From the NCBI GenBank assembly GCA_026398615.1, contig JAPLSN010000012.1:79122-143121 (forward strand): a stretch of 64,000 nucleotides of DNA, written 5' to 3'. The notes under the pieces were generated by a model. The model saw only the letters and a program-made list of their open reading frames with translations, did no database searches and was not told where the DNA came from. Below are positions 45,175 through 54,048 of this stretch, piece after piece. The translations under genes and the position numbers were made by a program. The first letter of the stretch is position 1; each line of letters opens with the position of its first letter. This stretch comes from Spirochaetota bacterium. GTDB taxonomy: Bacteria; Spirochaetota; Spirochaetia; Treponematales; UBA12059.

Positions 45175-45214
45175 ATGGGATGCTCGAACAACTCAAGGCG
45201 AAGGAGGAGGAATG
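45175..45214 (+). pseudogene. Duplicated 3' end of pglX
   Basis: The bases read, in frame, as GMLEQLKAKEEE then stop, matching the PglX C-terminus GILEPVKQLEAKEEE. AAGGCGAAGGAGGAGGAATG here parallels GAGGCGAAGGAGGAGGAGTG at the true end. The copy now supplies the Shine-Dalgarno and overlaps the Fic ATG at 45212. It is a probable scar of cassette insertion. Confidence 0.75.
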
Positions 45215-46291
45215 AAACCAGCAGGTAAAGAGCGACCCGGAATCCCGGGTACCTTGCACAGGTTCCTCCAGCGCTTCGATCAGGTACCTGCCGAAAGTGC
45301 CTGGTACCTTGCCGACATAGGAGAGGCTCGCGGCCTCCAGGAACTCAATACTCGGCAGAACCCTCAGATACTGAAAAGCCTCAAGCAGTTCGCGATCATA
45401 GAAAGCGCGGTATCCTCCAATCGTATCGAAGGTGTTGAAATGGACCGGGAGCGGATCATGCCGCTCCTTGTCGGTGGCTCGCAGGTGAGGGACCGGAACG
45501 AAGAGGAAATCCAGGGCTACAAGAAGGCCCTCGACCTCATCTTCGGCGCTCCGGCATCGCTCCCTGTAGCGGAGACAACCTTCAAGGCTCTCCATGCTCT
45601 GGTACGCGGAGAGATCTGGGATGCCGGACAGTACAAAGACCGCGACAGCGATATCGTCGAAAAGTATCCCGATGGGCGGGAGCGAATACGGTTCCACACG
45701 GTTTCTGCAGCCCAAACACCACAGGCCATGGGACGTTTCGTGGCGGATTTCGATCAATGCCTTAAAGAGAGGACTGTCCATCCGCTCATCGCAATTGCCG
45801 CTTTCAACCTGGATTTCCTGTGCATCCATCCCTTCAGGGATGGCAACGGTCGAGTCTCCCGGCTTCTCCTTGTCCTCATGCTTCTTTCAGCCGGCTACGA
45901 GGTTGGACGCTACATCAGCCTGGAGCGCCTCATCGAGGAAAACAAGGAACGCTACTACGAGACGCTCGAGCTCTCTTCGACGGGCTGGCATGAGGGCACG
46001 CATGATCCCTGGCCCCTGATCAACCATCTCCTGTTCATTCTCAAGTCCGCCTACAAGGAATTCGAGTCACGAGCCTCAGGGATCCAGCCTCCGCGAGGTG
46101 AAAAGCACGAGCGCATCCTTGAAGGCTTCGAGTCCCTACCCGAAACCTTCTCCATGGCCGATCTCGCCGCGAAATGTCCCGGCATCAGTCTGGAGACCGT
46201 CCGGAAGGCAGTGAAGGACTTGAAGGGTGAGGGGAAGATCACGGTGCTGAAGGCCGGTCGGGATGCGCTGTGGCGCAAGGTTGGGAAGTAG
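45212..46291 (+). CDS. Fic-family protein (AMP-transferase-like)
   Basis: A 359-residue Fic protein that would transfer AMP or a similar group to a target protein. The active motif HPFRDGNGRVSR is intact (about residue 210). An inhibitory-helix-like segment ESAVSSNRIEGV (about 65-76) contains the (S/T)xxxE(G/N) pattern, so autoinhibition is expected. A C-terminal winged-helix domain (FSMADLAAKCPGISLETVRK) follows. AAGGAGGAGG precedes ATG 45212. Toxin or regulator within the BREX locus. Confidence 0.93.
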   Translation: MKPAGKERPGIPGTLHRFLQRFDQVPAESAWYLADIGEARGLQELNTRQNPQILKSLKQFAIIESAVSSNRIEGVEMDRERIMPLLVGGSQVRDRNEEEIQGYKKALDLIFGAPASLPVAETTFKALHALVRGEIWDAGQYKDRDSDIVEKYPDGRERIRFHTVSAAQTPQAMGRFVADFDQCLKERTVHPLIAIAAFNLDFLCIHPFRDGNGRVSRLLLVLMLLSAGYEVGRYISLERLIEENKERYYETLELSSTGWHEGTHDPWPLINHLLFILKSAYKEFESRASGIQPPRGEKHERILEGFESLPETFSMADLAAKCPGISLETVRKAVKDLKGEGKITVLKAGRDALWRKVGK

Positions 46292-46302
46292 GTACTGGTA
46301 TT

Positions 46303-46322
46303 CCAATTAGGTATTTAATTGG
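46303..46322. promoter_or_regulatory. Inverted repeat between fic and abiE
   Basis: CCAATTA-GGTATT-TAATTGG, perfect 7-base arms. Either an AbiEi operator or a weak terminator. A possible promoter (TTGCAT, 18 bases, TAGCAT) is closer to the abiEi ATG. Confidence 0.5.
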
Positions 46323-46409
46323 GTATCATTGTCGATTGGGGTGGAGGAATGGAAAGCACGGCAAGACATATTGCATACACCCACCCGCAAGTGTTAGCAT
46401 TATGTCCTG

Positions 46410-47006
46410 ATGGCCAACAAGAAGGCTGAAGAACTGTTTCGCCAGAACGGCGGACAGCTCAGGATGAGCCAGGCTCTTGAAGGCGGAACCTCTCGTTCCG
46501 TGCTTTATTCCATGCGGGATAAGGGAATAATCGTTCAAGTTTCACGTGGGGTCTATCGTCTGGCGGAGCTGCCAGAGCACCAGGAGCCAGACCTCTGCAT
46601 CGTGAGCCTGCGCTATCCCAAGGCTGTCATCTGCCTGATTTCAGCCCTCTCCTTTCATGACCTGACAACCCAGATACCCCATGAGATCTACATAGCCCTT
46701 CCCCGTGGCAGCCGGGCGCCGACCCTTACCTCACCCCCGGTTCGCCACTTCTTTTTCTCAGGCCAGGCCTATGAGGCTGGCATCGAAGACCATGAGCTGG
46801 ACGGGGTTCGCATTCATGTATACGACCGGGAAAAGACCCTTGCCGATTGCTTTCGTTTCCGCAACAAGGTGGGCATGGATGTCTTCCTGGAAGCCCTCAA
46901 GCTCTACAAAGATGTGGGAAAAACTAAACCAGGCAGGATTATGGACTATGCTCGCATCTGCGATGTCGAGAAAGCCATGAGCCCTTACCTCGAGGCGGGG
47001 CTATGA
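46410..47006 (+). CDS. abiEi: AbiEi-family antitoxin
   Basis: A 198-residue type IV antitoxin and repressor. The N-terminal winged helix shows LFRQNGGQLRMSQALEGGTS and RGVYRLAELPEHQ. The C-terminal domain has the usual AVICLISALSFHDLTTQIPH, EIYIALPRG and VYDREKTLADCFRFRNKVG. Overlaps the toxin gene by four bases. AbiE systems cause abortive infection or growth arrest; this one sits inside the BREX operon just before pglZ. Confidence 0.93.
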   Translation: MANKKAEELFRQNGGQLRMSQALEGGTSRSVLYSMRDKGIIVQVSRGVYRLAELPEHQEPDLCIVSLRYPKAVICLISALSFHDLTTQIPHEIYIALPRGSRAPTLTSPPVRHFFFSGQAYEAGIEDHELDGVRIHVYDREKTLADCFRFRNKVGMDVFLEALKLYKDVGKTKPGRIMDYARICDVEKAMSPYLEAGL

Positions 47007-47926
47007 GCAGGGAAGCGACGCGGAACATCCCCGCCTCGATTCGCCAGCGCCTCCTGGATAAGTCAAGGAGCGACGGACGCCCCTTCAATGAAATCCTCCA
47101 GTACTTCGCGATGGAACGTTTCCTCTTCCGGCTCTCTCAGTCGACCTATGCGAATCGCTTTGTCCTGAAAGGCGCCATGATGCTCAGCGTTTGGAAGGCA
47201 GTCGAGGCTCGTTCGACCAAGGGCATCGATTTCCTTGGGAAGGTCGACAATGCCGAAGAGTCGATCAAGGAAGCAATTATTGGCATTCTCGCCATCCCAG
47301 CCCCAGAAGATGGAATCCTTTTTGATGCCGCAACCATAGCCACTTCCAGAATCACCGAAGACGCCGACTACCAAGGTATTCGCGTCACGTTCCGTGCCCA
47401 GCTCGATACCGCGCGAATCAACATGAAGCTGGATATAGGATTTGGTGATGTGGTCTTTCCCCAGCCCGAACGGCTTGCTTTCCCGACGATGCTTGCCCTG
47501 CCTGGGCCAGAGCTGCTCTGCTACAGTCGAGAAAGTGCCATCGCAGAGAAATGCCAGGCGATGGTGAAGCTGGGCAGCCTGAATAGCAGGATGAAGGACT
47601 TCTTCGACATCTGGCTGCTTTCCCGCCAATTCGACTTCGAGGCCGTGACCCTTCGGGAGTCACTCCGCCTTACCTTCGAAAAGCGGGGAACGGGCCTCGC
47701 AGGATTGTCAGTGTTTCCCAAGGATTTCGCAGAAGCCAAACAGCTGCAATGGAAGGCCTTCCGCTCTCGCCTGAAGCTCGACCATGCACCTGAACTATTT
47801 TCCGCTGTCCTGGATCATCTCGCCGTTTTCCTCGGCCCATGTGTCCTGCTCGATCGTGGTGTCAATCCTGTCGACTTGAAGTGGATCGCTCCTGGCCCCT
47901 GGATCGACAGCAAGGGATTAGCCTGA
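47003..47926 (+). CDS. abiEii: AbiEii-family nucleotidyltransferase toxin, possibly inactive
   Basis: A 307-residue toxin of the AbiEii/DUF1814 nucleotidyltransferase fold. FVLKGAMMLSVW and later GPELLCYSRESAIAEKCQAM, KDFFDIWLL are family motifs. The first metal site, usually R-x-T-x-DID, here reads RSTKGIDF, so the first aspartate appears to be glycine. If true this would weaken or kill catalysis. Its TGA overlaps the pglZ ATG (ATGA), so it is translationally coupled to pglZ. Confidence 0.9.
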   Translation: MSREATRNIPASIRQRLLDKSRSDGRPFNEILQYFAMERFLFRLSQSTYANRFVLKGAMMLSVWKAVEARSTKGIDFLGKVDNAEESIKEAIIGILAIPAPEDGILFDAATIATSRITEDADYQGIRVTFRAQLDTARINMKLDIGFGDVVFPQPERLAFPTMLALPGPELLCYSRESAIAEKCQAMVKLGSLNSRMKDFFDIWLLSRQFDFEAVTLRESLRLTFEKRGTGLAGLSVFPKDFAEAKQLQWKAFRSRLKLDHAPELFSAVLDHLAVFLGPCVLLDRGVNPVDLKWIAPGPWIDSKGLA

Positions 47927-50460
47927 TGTCAGAACGCATTTATGAAGCATTGGACCGCCATTTCGCGAAGCACCGTATCGTTTTCTGGTACGACCCCCTC
48001 GCCAGGATGCGCGACGTGTATGAAGGCTATTCCCGCGATGGTATTGGGAAGGTCGAGCTCGCGAACAACGAGTTTCAGGTCAAGCACTGTCTCATCAGGA
48101 ATGACCCCTCCGGCAAATTCCTCGTCTATTCGCCCAAGGATCGCCCGCCTGAGGCTGAGGACTGGCTCCTTGATCTTGCCCTCGGGCACTTTGTCTTCTC
48201 CACCGATGAGGCGGCCATGTATCTCCAGGACCTGGGGCTTTCAGATTCCCTGCGCAAGCTTGTCGCCGAGCGCATCGGTTTTTTCAGGGACAGCAAGGAC
48301 CGCCTGGAACCCCTCTCTGCTTTAGTAAAACCCGAGTGGGAAGCCGAGGAACTCCTCAACGCGATGCTCTCCATCGCCTCTTCCCGCAATAAATCTGAGC
48401 GGCAGGCACTCCGTTCCCTCGACGACATCCTTATATCCCTGTGCGCCGATGACGAAGCCGCGTCTCGATGGGCTCGCGTCGTGGAATGGAAACTCGACGT
48501 AGTCTTCTTCGAGCGCGTCCGTCGCGAGTTCGGGATCTCGCTGGAATCCCCGGAACCGCGAGGCCTCCTCTTGAGGCTCTTCCAGAACGCCCTCGCGTTC
48601 CAGACAGGCGAGCGCCCGACGGCCGACTCGCAACGGGCCTTCGTCTTCATCGATGGATGGAGGGACGCCAAGTCCGAGACTGAGCGCTTCGAAGCCACGT
48701 CTCGGGCCATCGAAGTCGAGACGAAGGCCAAGGATGCCCTAGGTGCCCTGCCTGACGATCGGCTCCTGCGGGTGGACATATTCCGTGCAGCGGATCATAC
48801 CCTCATCGCGCGCCTCGTCGCTGCCCTCGTATCGGGCAGGGCCGATCTTTCCAAGACCCTCGAGCGCATCAGGGAGCGAAAGAGTGCCTATTGGTACCGC
48901 AATGACCGCGAGGGGAGCCTCAAGGCCTGGTATGACGCTCTCGAAGCTGCCTGTCTCCTCGAGCGTTCCATACGCGCATTCAAGAAGCCCGAGGGCTTTG
49001 GGGCTCCCACCAAGCAGGCGCTTTGGGACCTGTATACGACCGAGCTTCACAAGATCGACCGTCTCTATCGAAGCTTCGTTTTCGCCTACCAATCAGCAGG
49101 TTCAGGGCCAGAGCTTGCAGCCCTCCTCGGCAAGATCGACGACCTCTACCTCAACGGCTTCCTCGATCCACTGGCATTGCGCTGGCAGTCCTTTCTCGAC
49201 GTCGATCCATCGCTCGCCGTCGCGAAGCGTCAGGACGCATTCTTCCCGTCCTGGGTTGACGCCTACCTCAAGGATAACAAGATCCTTTTCGTGATCGTCT
49301 CCGACGGACTTCGCTGGGAAGCCGGAGCTGAACTCGCCGAACGCCTCATCGAAAGGAACCGCTTCAAGGTGGAGATCGAGAGCCTTGTTGCCCTGGTCCC
49401 GACCTATACCCCTCATGGCATGGCCGCTCTCCTGCCGCATTCCAGTCTCAGCCTCGACCCGGAAAACGGAGCCGTCCTCATCGACGGAGCCGCGGTCAAT
49501 GGCCTCGATGGCCGCAGCGCCCACCTGAGCGCTGCCATCGCATCGCGGTATCCGGGGAAGAAGGCTCGGGCCATCGCGGCTGACATGCTTCTCTCCCTCT
49601 CGTCCGTGGACGCGGATCGCGAGCTCAGGGACTACGATCTTGTCTATGTCTATTCAGACCACATCGACACGGCTAGTCATGCTTCGGATTCCGGGGTTCC
49701 CATGGCTGTCGACCGTGAGATCGAGCGGATCATTGATCTCATTCGCCGCATCACCAACCTCAACCGTTCCAATATCCTCGTGACGGCGGACCATGGCTTC
49801 CTCTTCTCCGGGGATGCATCGGATGAGACCCACATGCTCTCGGTCGATGCCGTGAAGGGTGAAAGCTACCGGGATCGCCGCTTTATCCTCGGCCTTGAAC
49901 TGGCCGAACGGCCGGGGCTGGGACGCTACTCTGCGCCCGAACCCGCTTTTGGCGAAGGCACTGTCGCGCTGGTCGCGAAGGGCCTGTCCAAGATCAGGAA
50001 GAAGGGGAGCCTCGGACGCTATGTCCACGGCGGGGCAAGCCTGCAGGAGCTCGCCATTCCGGTCCTGCGGATCAACAAGACGAGGCAAGACGACGCCAGA
50101 CGCGTCGAAGTATCGGTCCTCGGATCGACCGATATCACCTCTCCCTCCATAACGCTCAAGTTCTATCAGGATGAGCCAGTCGGGGGCAAAATACTGCCGC
50201 ACCGGATCGCCGCCTGGTTCGAGTCCACCGAGGGCGAGGTTCTCTCGAACAAGATGGACCGGGTCTTCGATTCGGACGACGCTTCCGACATGAACAGGAG
50301 TTTCGCCATTTCCTTCGCCTTTGCACCAGCTGCCAAGAAGCAGGTAGGCAAGGAGATATTCCTCCGGTTATTCACCGTCGCCGATGGCGGGACCATGATA
50401 GATCCCAGGCCGATTTCGTTCCGGCTCAAGCAGCTCGCGCTCGATATCGATTTCTTCTGA
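47926..50460 (+). CDS. pglZ: BREX phosphatase-domain protein PglZ
   Basis: PglZ is the alkaline-phosphatase-superfamily core protein of BREX. The N-terminus ERIYEALDRHFAKHRIVFWY is typical. The PglZ domain has LFVIVSDGLRWEAGAELAE (metal Asp), VYSDHIDT and ILVTADHGFLF (metal Asp and His). At 844 residues it is the normal size. The start is set by the ATGA overlap with abiEii. No truncation or shift is seen, so the defence core is intact downstream of the cassettes. Confidence 0.95.
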   Translation: MSERIYEALDRHFAKHRIVFWYDPLARMRDVYEGYSRDGIGKVELANNEFQVKHCLIRNDPSGKFLVYSPKDRPPEAEDWLLDLALGHFVFSTDEAAMYLQDLGLSDSLRKLVAERIGFFRDSKDRLEPLSALVKPEWEAEELLNAMLSIASSRNKSERQALRSLDDILISLCADDEAASRWARVVEWKLDVVFFERVRREFGISLESPEPRGLLLRLFQNALAFQTGERPTADSQRAFVFIDGWRDAKSETERFEATSRAIEVETKAKDALGALPDDRLLRVDIFRAADHTLIARLVAALVSGRADLSKTLERIRERKSAYWYRNDREGSLKAWYDALEAACLLERSIRAFKKPEGFGAPTKQALWDLYTTELHKIDRLYRSFVFAYQSAGSGPELAALLGKIDDLYLNGFLDPLALRWQSFLDVDPSLAVAKRQDAFFPSWVDAYLKDNKILFVIVSDGLRWEAGAELAERLIERNRFKVEIESLVALVPTYTPHGMAALLPHSSLSLDPENGAVLIDGAAVNGLDGRSAHLSAAIASRYPGKKARAIAADMLLSLSSVDADRELRDYDLVYVYSDHIDTASHASDSGVPMAVDREIERIIDLIRRITNLNRSNILVTADHGFLFSGDASDETHMLSVDAVKGESYRDRRFILGLELAERPGLGRYSAPEPAFGEGTVALVAKGLSKIRKKGSLGRYVHGGASLQELAIPVLRINKTRQDDARRVEVSVLGSTDITSPSITLKFYQDEPVGGKILPHRIAAWFESTEGEVLSNKMDRVFDSDDASDMNRSFAISFAFAPAAKKQVGKEIFLRLFTVADGGTMIDPRPISFRLKQLALDIDFF

Positions 50461-50475
50461 AGTGGGGACAAGCCG

Positions 50476-52584
50476 ATGATCGACGAAAACAAGATCCAGG
50501 AACTCTTTTCCGGCTATATCGTCCGGAAGGACCTTTCCAAGCTCGTGAAAGGCAACGCCCTCGTTCCTACCTACGTGCTTGAGTATCTCCTCGGCCAGTA
50601 CTGCGCGACGAGCGATGAGACGACGATCGCGACCGGCATCGAGACGGTGAAGGAGATCCTCGCCAAGCACTATGTCAACAGGAGTGAAAGCCAGCTCGTG
50701 CTCTCATGGATCAAGGAACGGGGACGCTACAAGGTGATAGACCGCGTCACCGTGACGCTCAATGACCAGAAGGGCACCTACGAAGCCTCCTTCTCGAATC
50801 TGGGCATCAAGAAAGTCATCGTCGAAGCTGACTATGTCAAGAACTATCCCAAGCTTCTCGTAGGCGGTGTCTGGTCCATCGTCGATATCGAGTACCGCTA
50901 CGAAGAGGATCGCGACCACGTTCCCTGGGTGATCGAGCACCTCAAGCCCATCCAGATAGCCAACGCGAGCCTCGAGGACTTTATCGCTGCTCGAGCCCAG
51001 TTCGCCACCGAGGAATGGGTGGACTTCCTCATCAGGGGACTCGGCTTCAATCCCGATGCCCTTTCGGAACGCAATAAATGGTACCAACTTGTCCGTCTGA
51101 TCCCATTCTGCGAGAACAACTACGACCTCATCGAGCTTGGACCCAAGGGAACGGGGAAATCCCATATCTACTCGGAGTTCTCACCTCACGGAATCCTCAT
51201 CTCTGGCGGAGAAGTCACCCTCGCCAAGCTCTTCGTCAACAACTCGACCAACAAGATCGGTCTCGTGGGCTACTGGGATGCAGTCGCTTTCGACGAATTC
51301 GCCGGCAGGGACAAACAGGTCGACAAGACCCTCATCGACGTGATGAAGAACTACCTGGCTAACAGGTCCTTCTCGCGCGGCACCGAGCAACTCACCGCCG
51401 ACGCTTCAATCGTCTTCGTCGGGAACACTTCGAAGAGCGTCTCCTACATGCTCAAGCATGAAAACCTCTTCATGGACCTTCCGGGCAAGTACCAGGATTC
51501 CGCCTTCATCGACCGCCTGCACTTCTACATTCCCGGTTGGGAAGTGGCCATCATCCGGAATGAGATGTTCACTGCCGCCTTCGGCTTCATCGTCGACTAC
51601 CTCGCCCAGGTCCTCAAACTCCAGCGTTCGATGGATCATTCCGACGCTTACCGAAAGCTCTTCGATCTCGACAATACCCTCTCCACTCGGGACAAGCTCG
51701 CCATCAGCAAGACCTTCTCCGGCCTCATGAAGATCGTATACCCGCACCGGGAGGCGACGAAAGAAGAGATCGAGCACGTCCTTGTCTTCGCCATGGAAGG
51801 CAGGAAGAGGATCAAGAGCGAGATCCTGAAAATCGACCCCACCTTCGACCCCGTGCGATTCGTCTACTCCGATCTAGAGACCGGCGAACGGAAAGAGGTG
51901 ATGACCGCAGAGGAGCTCCGCTACCCGATGCTTCGCGGCAACACCACCGTTCCCGATCCCAACGCGTCCGACCGGCACCTTGACGCCCCTGGAAGCTCAG
52001 ACGCGAATGTCGTTTCTCTGGGCTCTGCGCTCACCCCCTCCGGAGGGAATGAAGGAACTCAAGGGAAGCCGGTACAACCAACCGGCCCAGTGCATTTCAC
52101 GATCGCCGAAAACCAGACCGGTATCTCCTACCGCTCCCTCTTCGCCGACTATCTCCGTGGTGCAAAGAGCATCAACATCATCGATCCCTATATCAGGAAG
52201 GCCTACCAGATCAGGAATCTCGTTGAGCTCATGCAGGTAGTCCTAGATGTCAAAACCCAAGCTGAGGAAATCAACGTCCACCTCACGACCGACTTTGGCG
52301 ATTACAACCGTTTCGAGATCGAAGACAATCTCCGGAAGATCCAGGACGACCTCATGAAGGTGGACATAGTCTTCACCTATGAGTTCGACACCTCGAGGAC
52401 CCTCCATGCCCGGAGCATCAGCACCGACACCGGATGGAAGATTTCCCTAGACCGCGGACTCGACATCTTCCAGCGCTTCGAGTCGGGGCTGCTGGCGCTG
52501 GCGGGCATCGACCAGCGGGCGCGGTACTGCAAGGCGTTCGAGGTGACGTATTTGAGAGATCAGGATACGGGGCAGAAGAGTTGA
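50476..52584 (+). CDS. brxL: BREX AAA+ protein BrxL with unusual C-terminal domain
   Basis: A 702-residue Lon-like AAA+ BREX protein. The DNA-binding N-terminal domain and AAA core are clear: LGPKGTGKSHIYSEFSPHG (about residue 222), AVAFDEFAGRD and a sensor region SIVFVGNTSKSVSYM. The usual Lon-type protease tail is not recognised. Instead, after a Pro/Gly linker at about 500-540, the end resembles the phospholipase-D-like C-terminal domain of MITD1: KSINIIDPYIRKAYQIRNL, then STDTGWKISLDRGLDIFQ. Last gene of the operon. Confidence 0.9.
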   Translation: MIDENKIQELFSGYIVRKDLSKLVKGNALVPTYVLEYLLGQYCATSDETTIATGIETVKEILAKHYVNRSESQLVLSWIKERGRYKVIDRVTVTLNDQKGTYEASFSNLGIKKVIVEADYVKNYPKLLVGGVWSIVDIEYRYEEDRDHVPWVIEHLKPIQIANASLEDFIAARAQFATEEWVDFLIRGLGFNPDALSERNKWYQLVRLIPFCENNYDLIELGPKGTGKSHIYSEFSPHGILISGGEVTLAKLFVNNSTNKIGLVGYWDAVAFDEFAGRDKQVDKTLIDVMKNYLANRSFSRGTEQLTADASIVFVGNTSKSVSYMLKHENLFMDLPGKYQDSAFIDRLHFYIPGWEVAIIRNEMFTAAFGFIVDYLAQVLKLQRSMDHSDAYRKLFDLDNTLSTRDKLAISKTFSGLMKIVYPHREATKEEIEHVLVFAMEGRKRIKSEILKIDPTFDPVRFVYSDLETGERKEVMTAEELRYPMLRGNTTVPDPNASDRHLDAPGSSDANVVSLGSALTPSGGNEGTQGKPVQPTGPVHFTIAENQTGISYRSLFADYLRGAKSINIIDPYIRKAYQIRNLVELMQVVLDVKTQAEEINVHLTTDFGDYNRFEIEDNLRKIQDDLMKVDIVFTYEFDTSRTLHARSISTDTGWKISLDRGLDIFQRFESGLLALAGIDQRARYCKAFEVTYLRDQDTGQKS

Positions 52585-52657
52585 TTCAGCGACTGTGGTT
52601 CTCCGTTCTGCTGCCATGACTTGGATTCAGTTTCGAAAATAAAAAAAGGAGGAAGCC

Positions 52658-52849
52658 GTGAACGAGGATATCCGCCCTGGAAATGAAGCCGTGTTGCGGA
52701 ATGACCGCGACAAGTCCGTTGCAGAGTATTACGGGGCGCTTGCAGATCCGGACGAGCTTGTTCAACGGATAGCACAAGACCGCTTGCGTGAGCTGTTTCC
52801 AGACCGGGTGTTCGCCAGTTCAAGCAGCCACCTGTATCATCGGCCTTGA
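52658..52849 (+). CDS. Small unassigned protein, possibly frameshifted
   Basis: GTG 52658 follows AGGAGG at five bases. The 63 residues include KSVAEYYGALADPDELVQRI and look coding. A second stretch in another frame directly after (GLDGQQRITSPYGVIKGEAP, to about 52961) also looks coding, so one frame change could join them into a protein of about 100 residues. No family is recognised. The gap 52585-53421 otherwise holds only the remnants listed here. Confidence 0.4.
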   Translation: MNEDIRPGNEAVLRNDRDKSVAEYYGALADPDELVQRIAQDRLRELFPDRVFASSSSHLYHRP

Positions 52850-53103
52850 CGGGCAACAGCGAATAACCAGCCCTTACGGCGTGATCAAGGGAGAAGCTCC
52901 CGGGTTTTTCGAAGGCGATGCAAGAACCTTCACGGGGCTTCGCTTCAATCTTGAAACGTAGGAATTCGAATTCCTTGCGTCGATAAAGATGGCTCAGGAT
53001 CCAGTGTGGATCGACATCACCGCACTCATGAAGGCGGGACCTGCAGGCATGGGGAAGATCATCAGCCCGATGCACAGGGATTCCGTAAGGCCTGTCGCGC
53101 CCG

Positions 53104-53340
53104 GACATCTGCTTCGGGATCGATCGGTTACATACCCCACCGGGACTCATCGAACCCGTCGTTGCGCAATGCCGGTCATTCGGCCGGACCGTCACGCTGG
53201 ACCGGACGTTCGCCGATGCGCTCATGCCGCTGCGCTGGTATGGTCGCGACCGCCGCGTCGGAGCGCTCATGATCGAGGTGAACCCGAGGTTGTACTTCGA
53301 TGCAACTCGGTCGAATGCGGTCTTGCTAATCATTTCAAAG
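53104..53340 (+). pseudogene. C-terminal remnant of N-formylglutamate amidohydrolase
   Basis: The frame reads DICFGIDRLHTPPGLIEPVV, then RTVTLDRTFADALMPLRWYG and VGALMIEVNPRLYFD, the C-terminal part of the N-formylglutamate amidohydrolase family. The first half, with the metal ligands, is missing or shifted (a start-like segment MAQDPVWIDITALMK is in another frame at 52989). The 3' end runs into the palindromic element at 53335-53425. Confidence 0.7.
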
Positions 53341-53425
53341 GAAAGGGAACATGAATCGTCAATAATTGCCCCTCGCGGAAGCGAAAAATGGATGATTCAT
53401 GTTTCCTTACTTTAGTGAGGATCAG
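53335..53425. repeat. Palindromic repeat element, copy 2
   Basis: Near-identical to 6378-6466 in opposite orientation, with about eight differences over 88 bases. It forms the right edge of the island and overlaps the stop of the DUF697 gene by three bases. Confidence 0.8.
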
Positions 53426-54048
53426 CAAGATCGTCCTTTCATCGCCTGGATGATCCGTTCGCAGTCGTCTCTCTTGACGACGCCCTTGTCGGCCATGTTC
53501 CGCAGGATGATCGCGGTCTGCTCCTTGGCGGTCTCGGTATCCTTCTCCGCCTTCTTCTGGAAACCGTCGACGAATTCCTTGCCTTTCCGGAGCAGTTCCT
53601 CGAAGAAATCCCTGACGCTGTCCAAGTTGAACGCTTCGAGCGGGTTGTGGTTGCGGAAGTGCTCATCGAAGAGATGCCCGATCGCGAAGGTCGTGATGCC
53701 GGAGAGCGCGACCTGGGAACCGATTCCGAGCACCGTCCCGATCCCGGGTATCGCCTTGACTGCGCTTGCGCCCGTGCGTCCTATCGTGGTCCCGATCGTG
53801 CTGCCGAGGAGCGTCGATACGATGGACTTTCCCAGATCATCGTCGAAGTCCAGCATGTATTTTTTTGCGAGTTGGCGCAACATGTCCAGCTGGATGGCAG
53901 AGACAGCCACTATGTCGAGGACCGGGACGGGAATTGCACCCGCGACCATGCCGAAGCCGATATGGTCCAGGATGATCCGATCAGCGTCTTTCTCGCTCCG
54001 GATGACTGTCGCTTTCAGGTCTTCTGCATTTTTCATCCTTGTATCCAT
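53422..54048 (-). CDS. DUF697/YcjF-like membrane-associated protein
   Basis: A 208-residue protein of the DUF697 type. It has two hydrophobic stretches (about 30-52 and 80-110, the latter with Gly-rich STLLGSTIGTTIGRTGASAV). The motif FGMVAGAIPVPVLDIVAVSA is typical. A charged helical C-terminus (KKAEKDTETAKEQ) follows. Members are often linked to GTPases or stress. Start ATG 54048 chosen on GAGGCGAC spacing; ATG 54036 is possible. Its stop lies in the edge of the palindromic element. Confidence 0.82.
   Translation of the reverse strand: MDTRMKNAEDLKATVIRSEKDADRIILDHIGFGMVAGAIPVPVLDIVAVSAIQLDMLRQLAKKYMLDFDDDLGKSIVSTLLGSTIGTTIGRTGASAVKAIPGIGTVLGIGSQVALSGITTFAIGHLFDEHFRNHNPLEAFNLDSVRDFFEELLRKGKEFVDGFQKKAEKDTETAKEQTAIILRNMADKGVVKRDDCERIIQAMKGRSC

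Noticed and set aside
31049..52584. Type II (Pgl) BREX
   Set aside because: There is no PglW kinase or BrxD; brxA, brxB, brxC, pglX, pglZ, brxL is the type I set.
26357..53425. Integrative conjugative element or prophage
   Set aside because: No integrase, transposase, conjugation or phage structural gene is visible; only edge scars suggest mobility.
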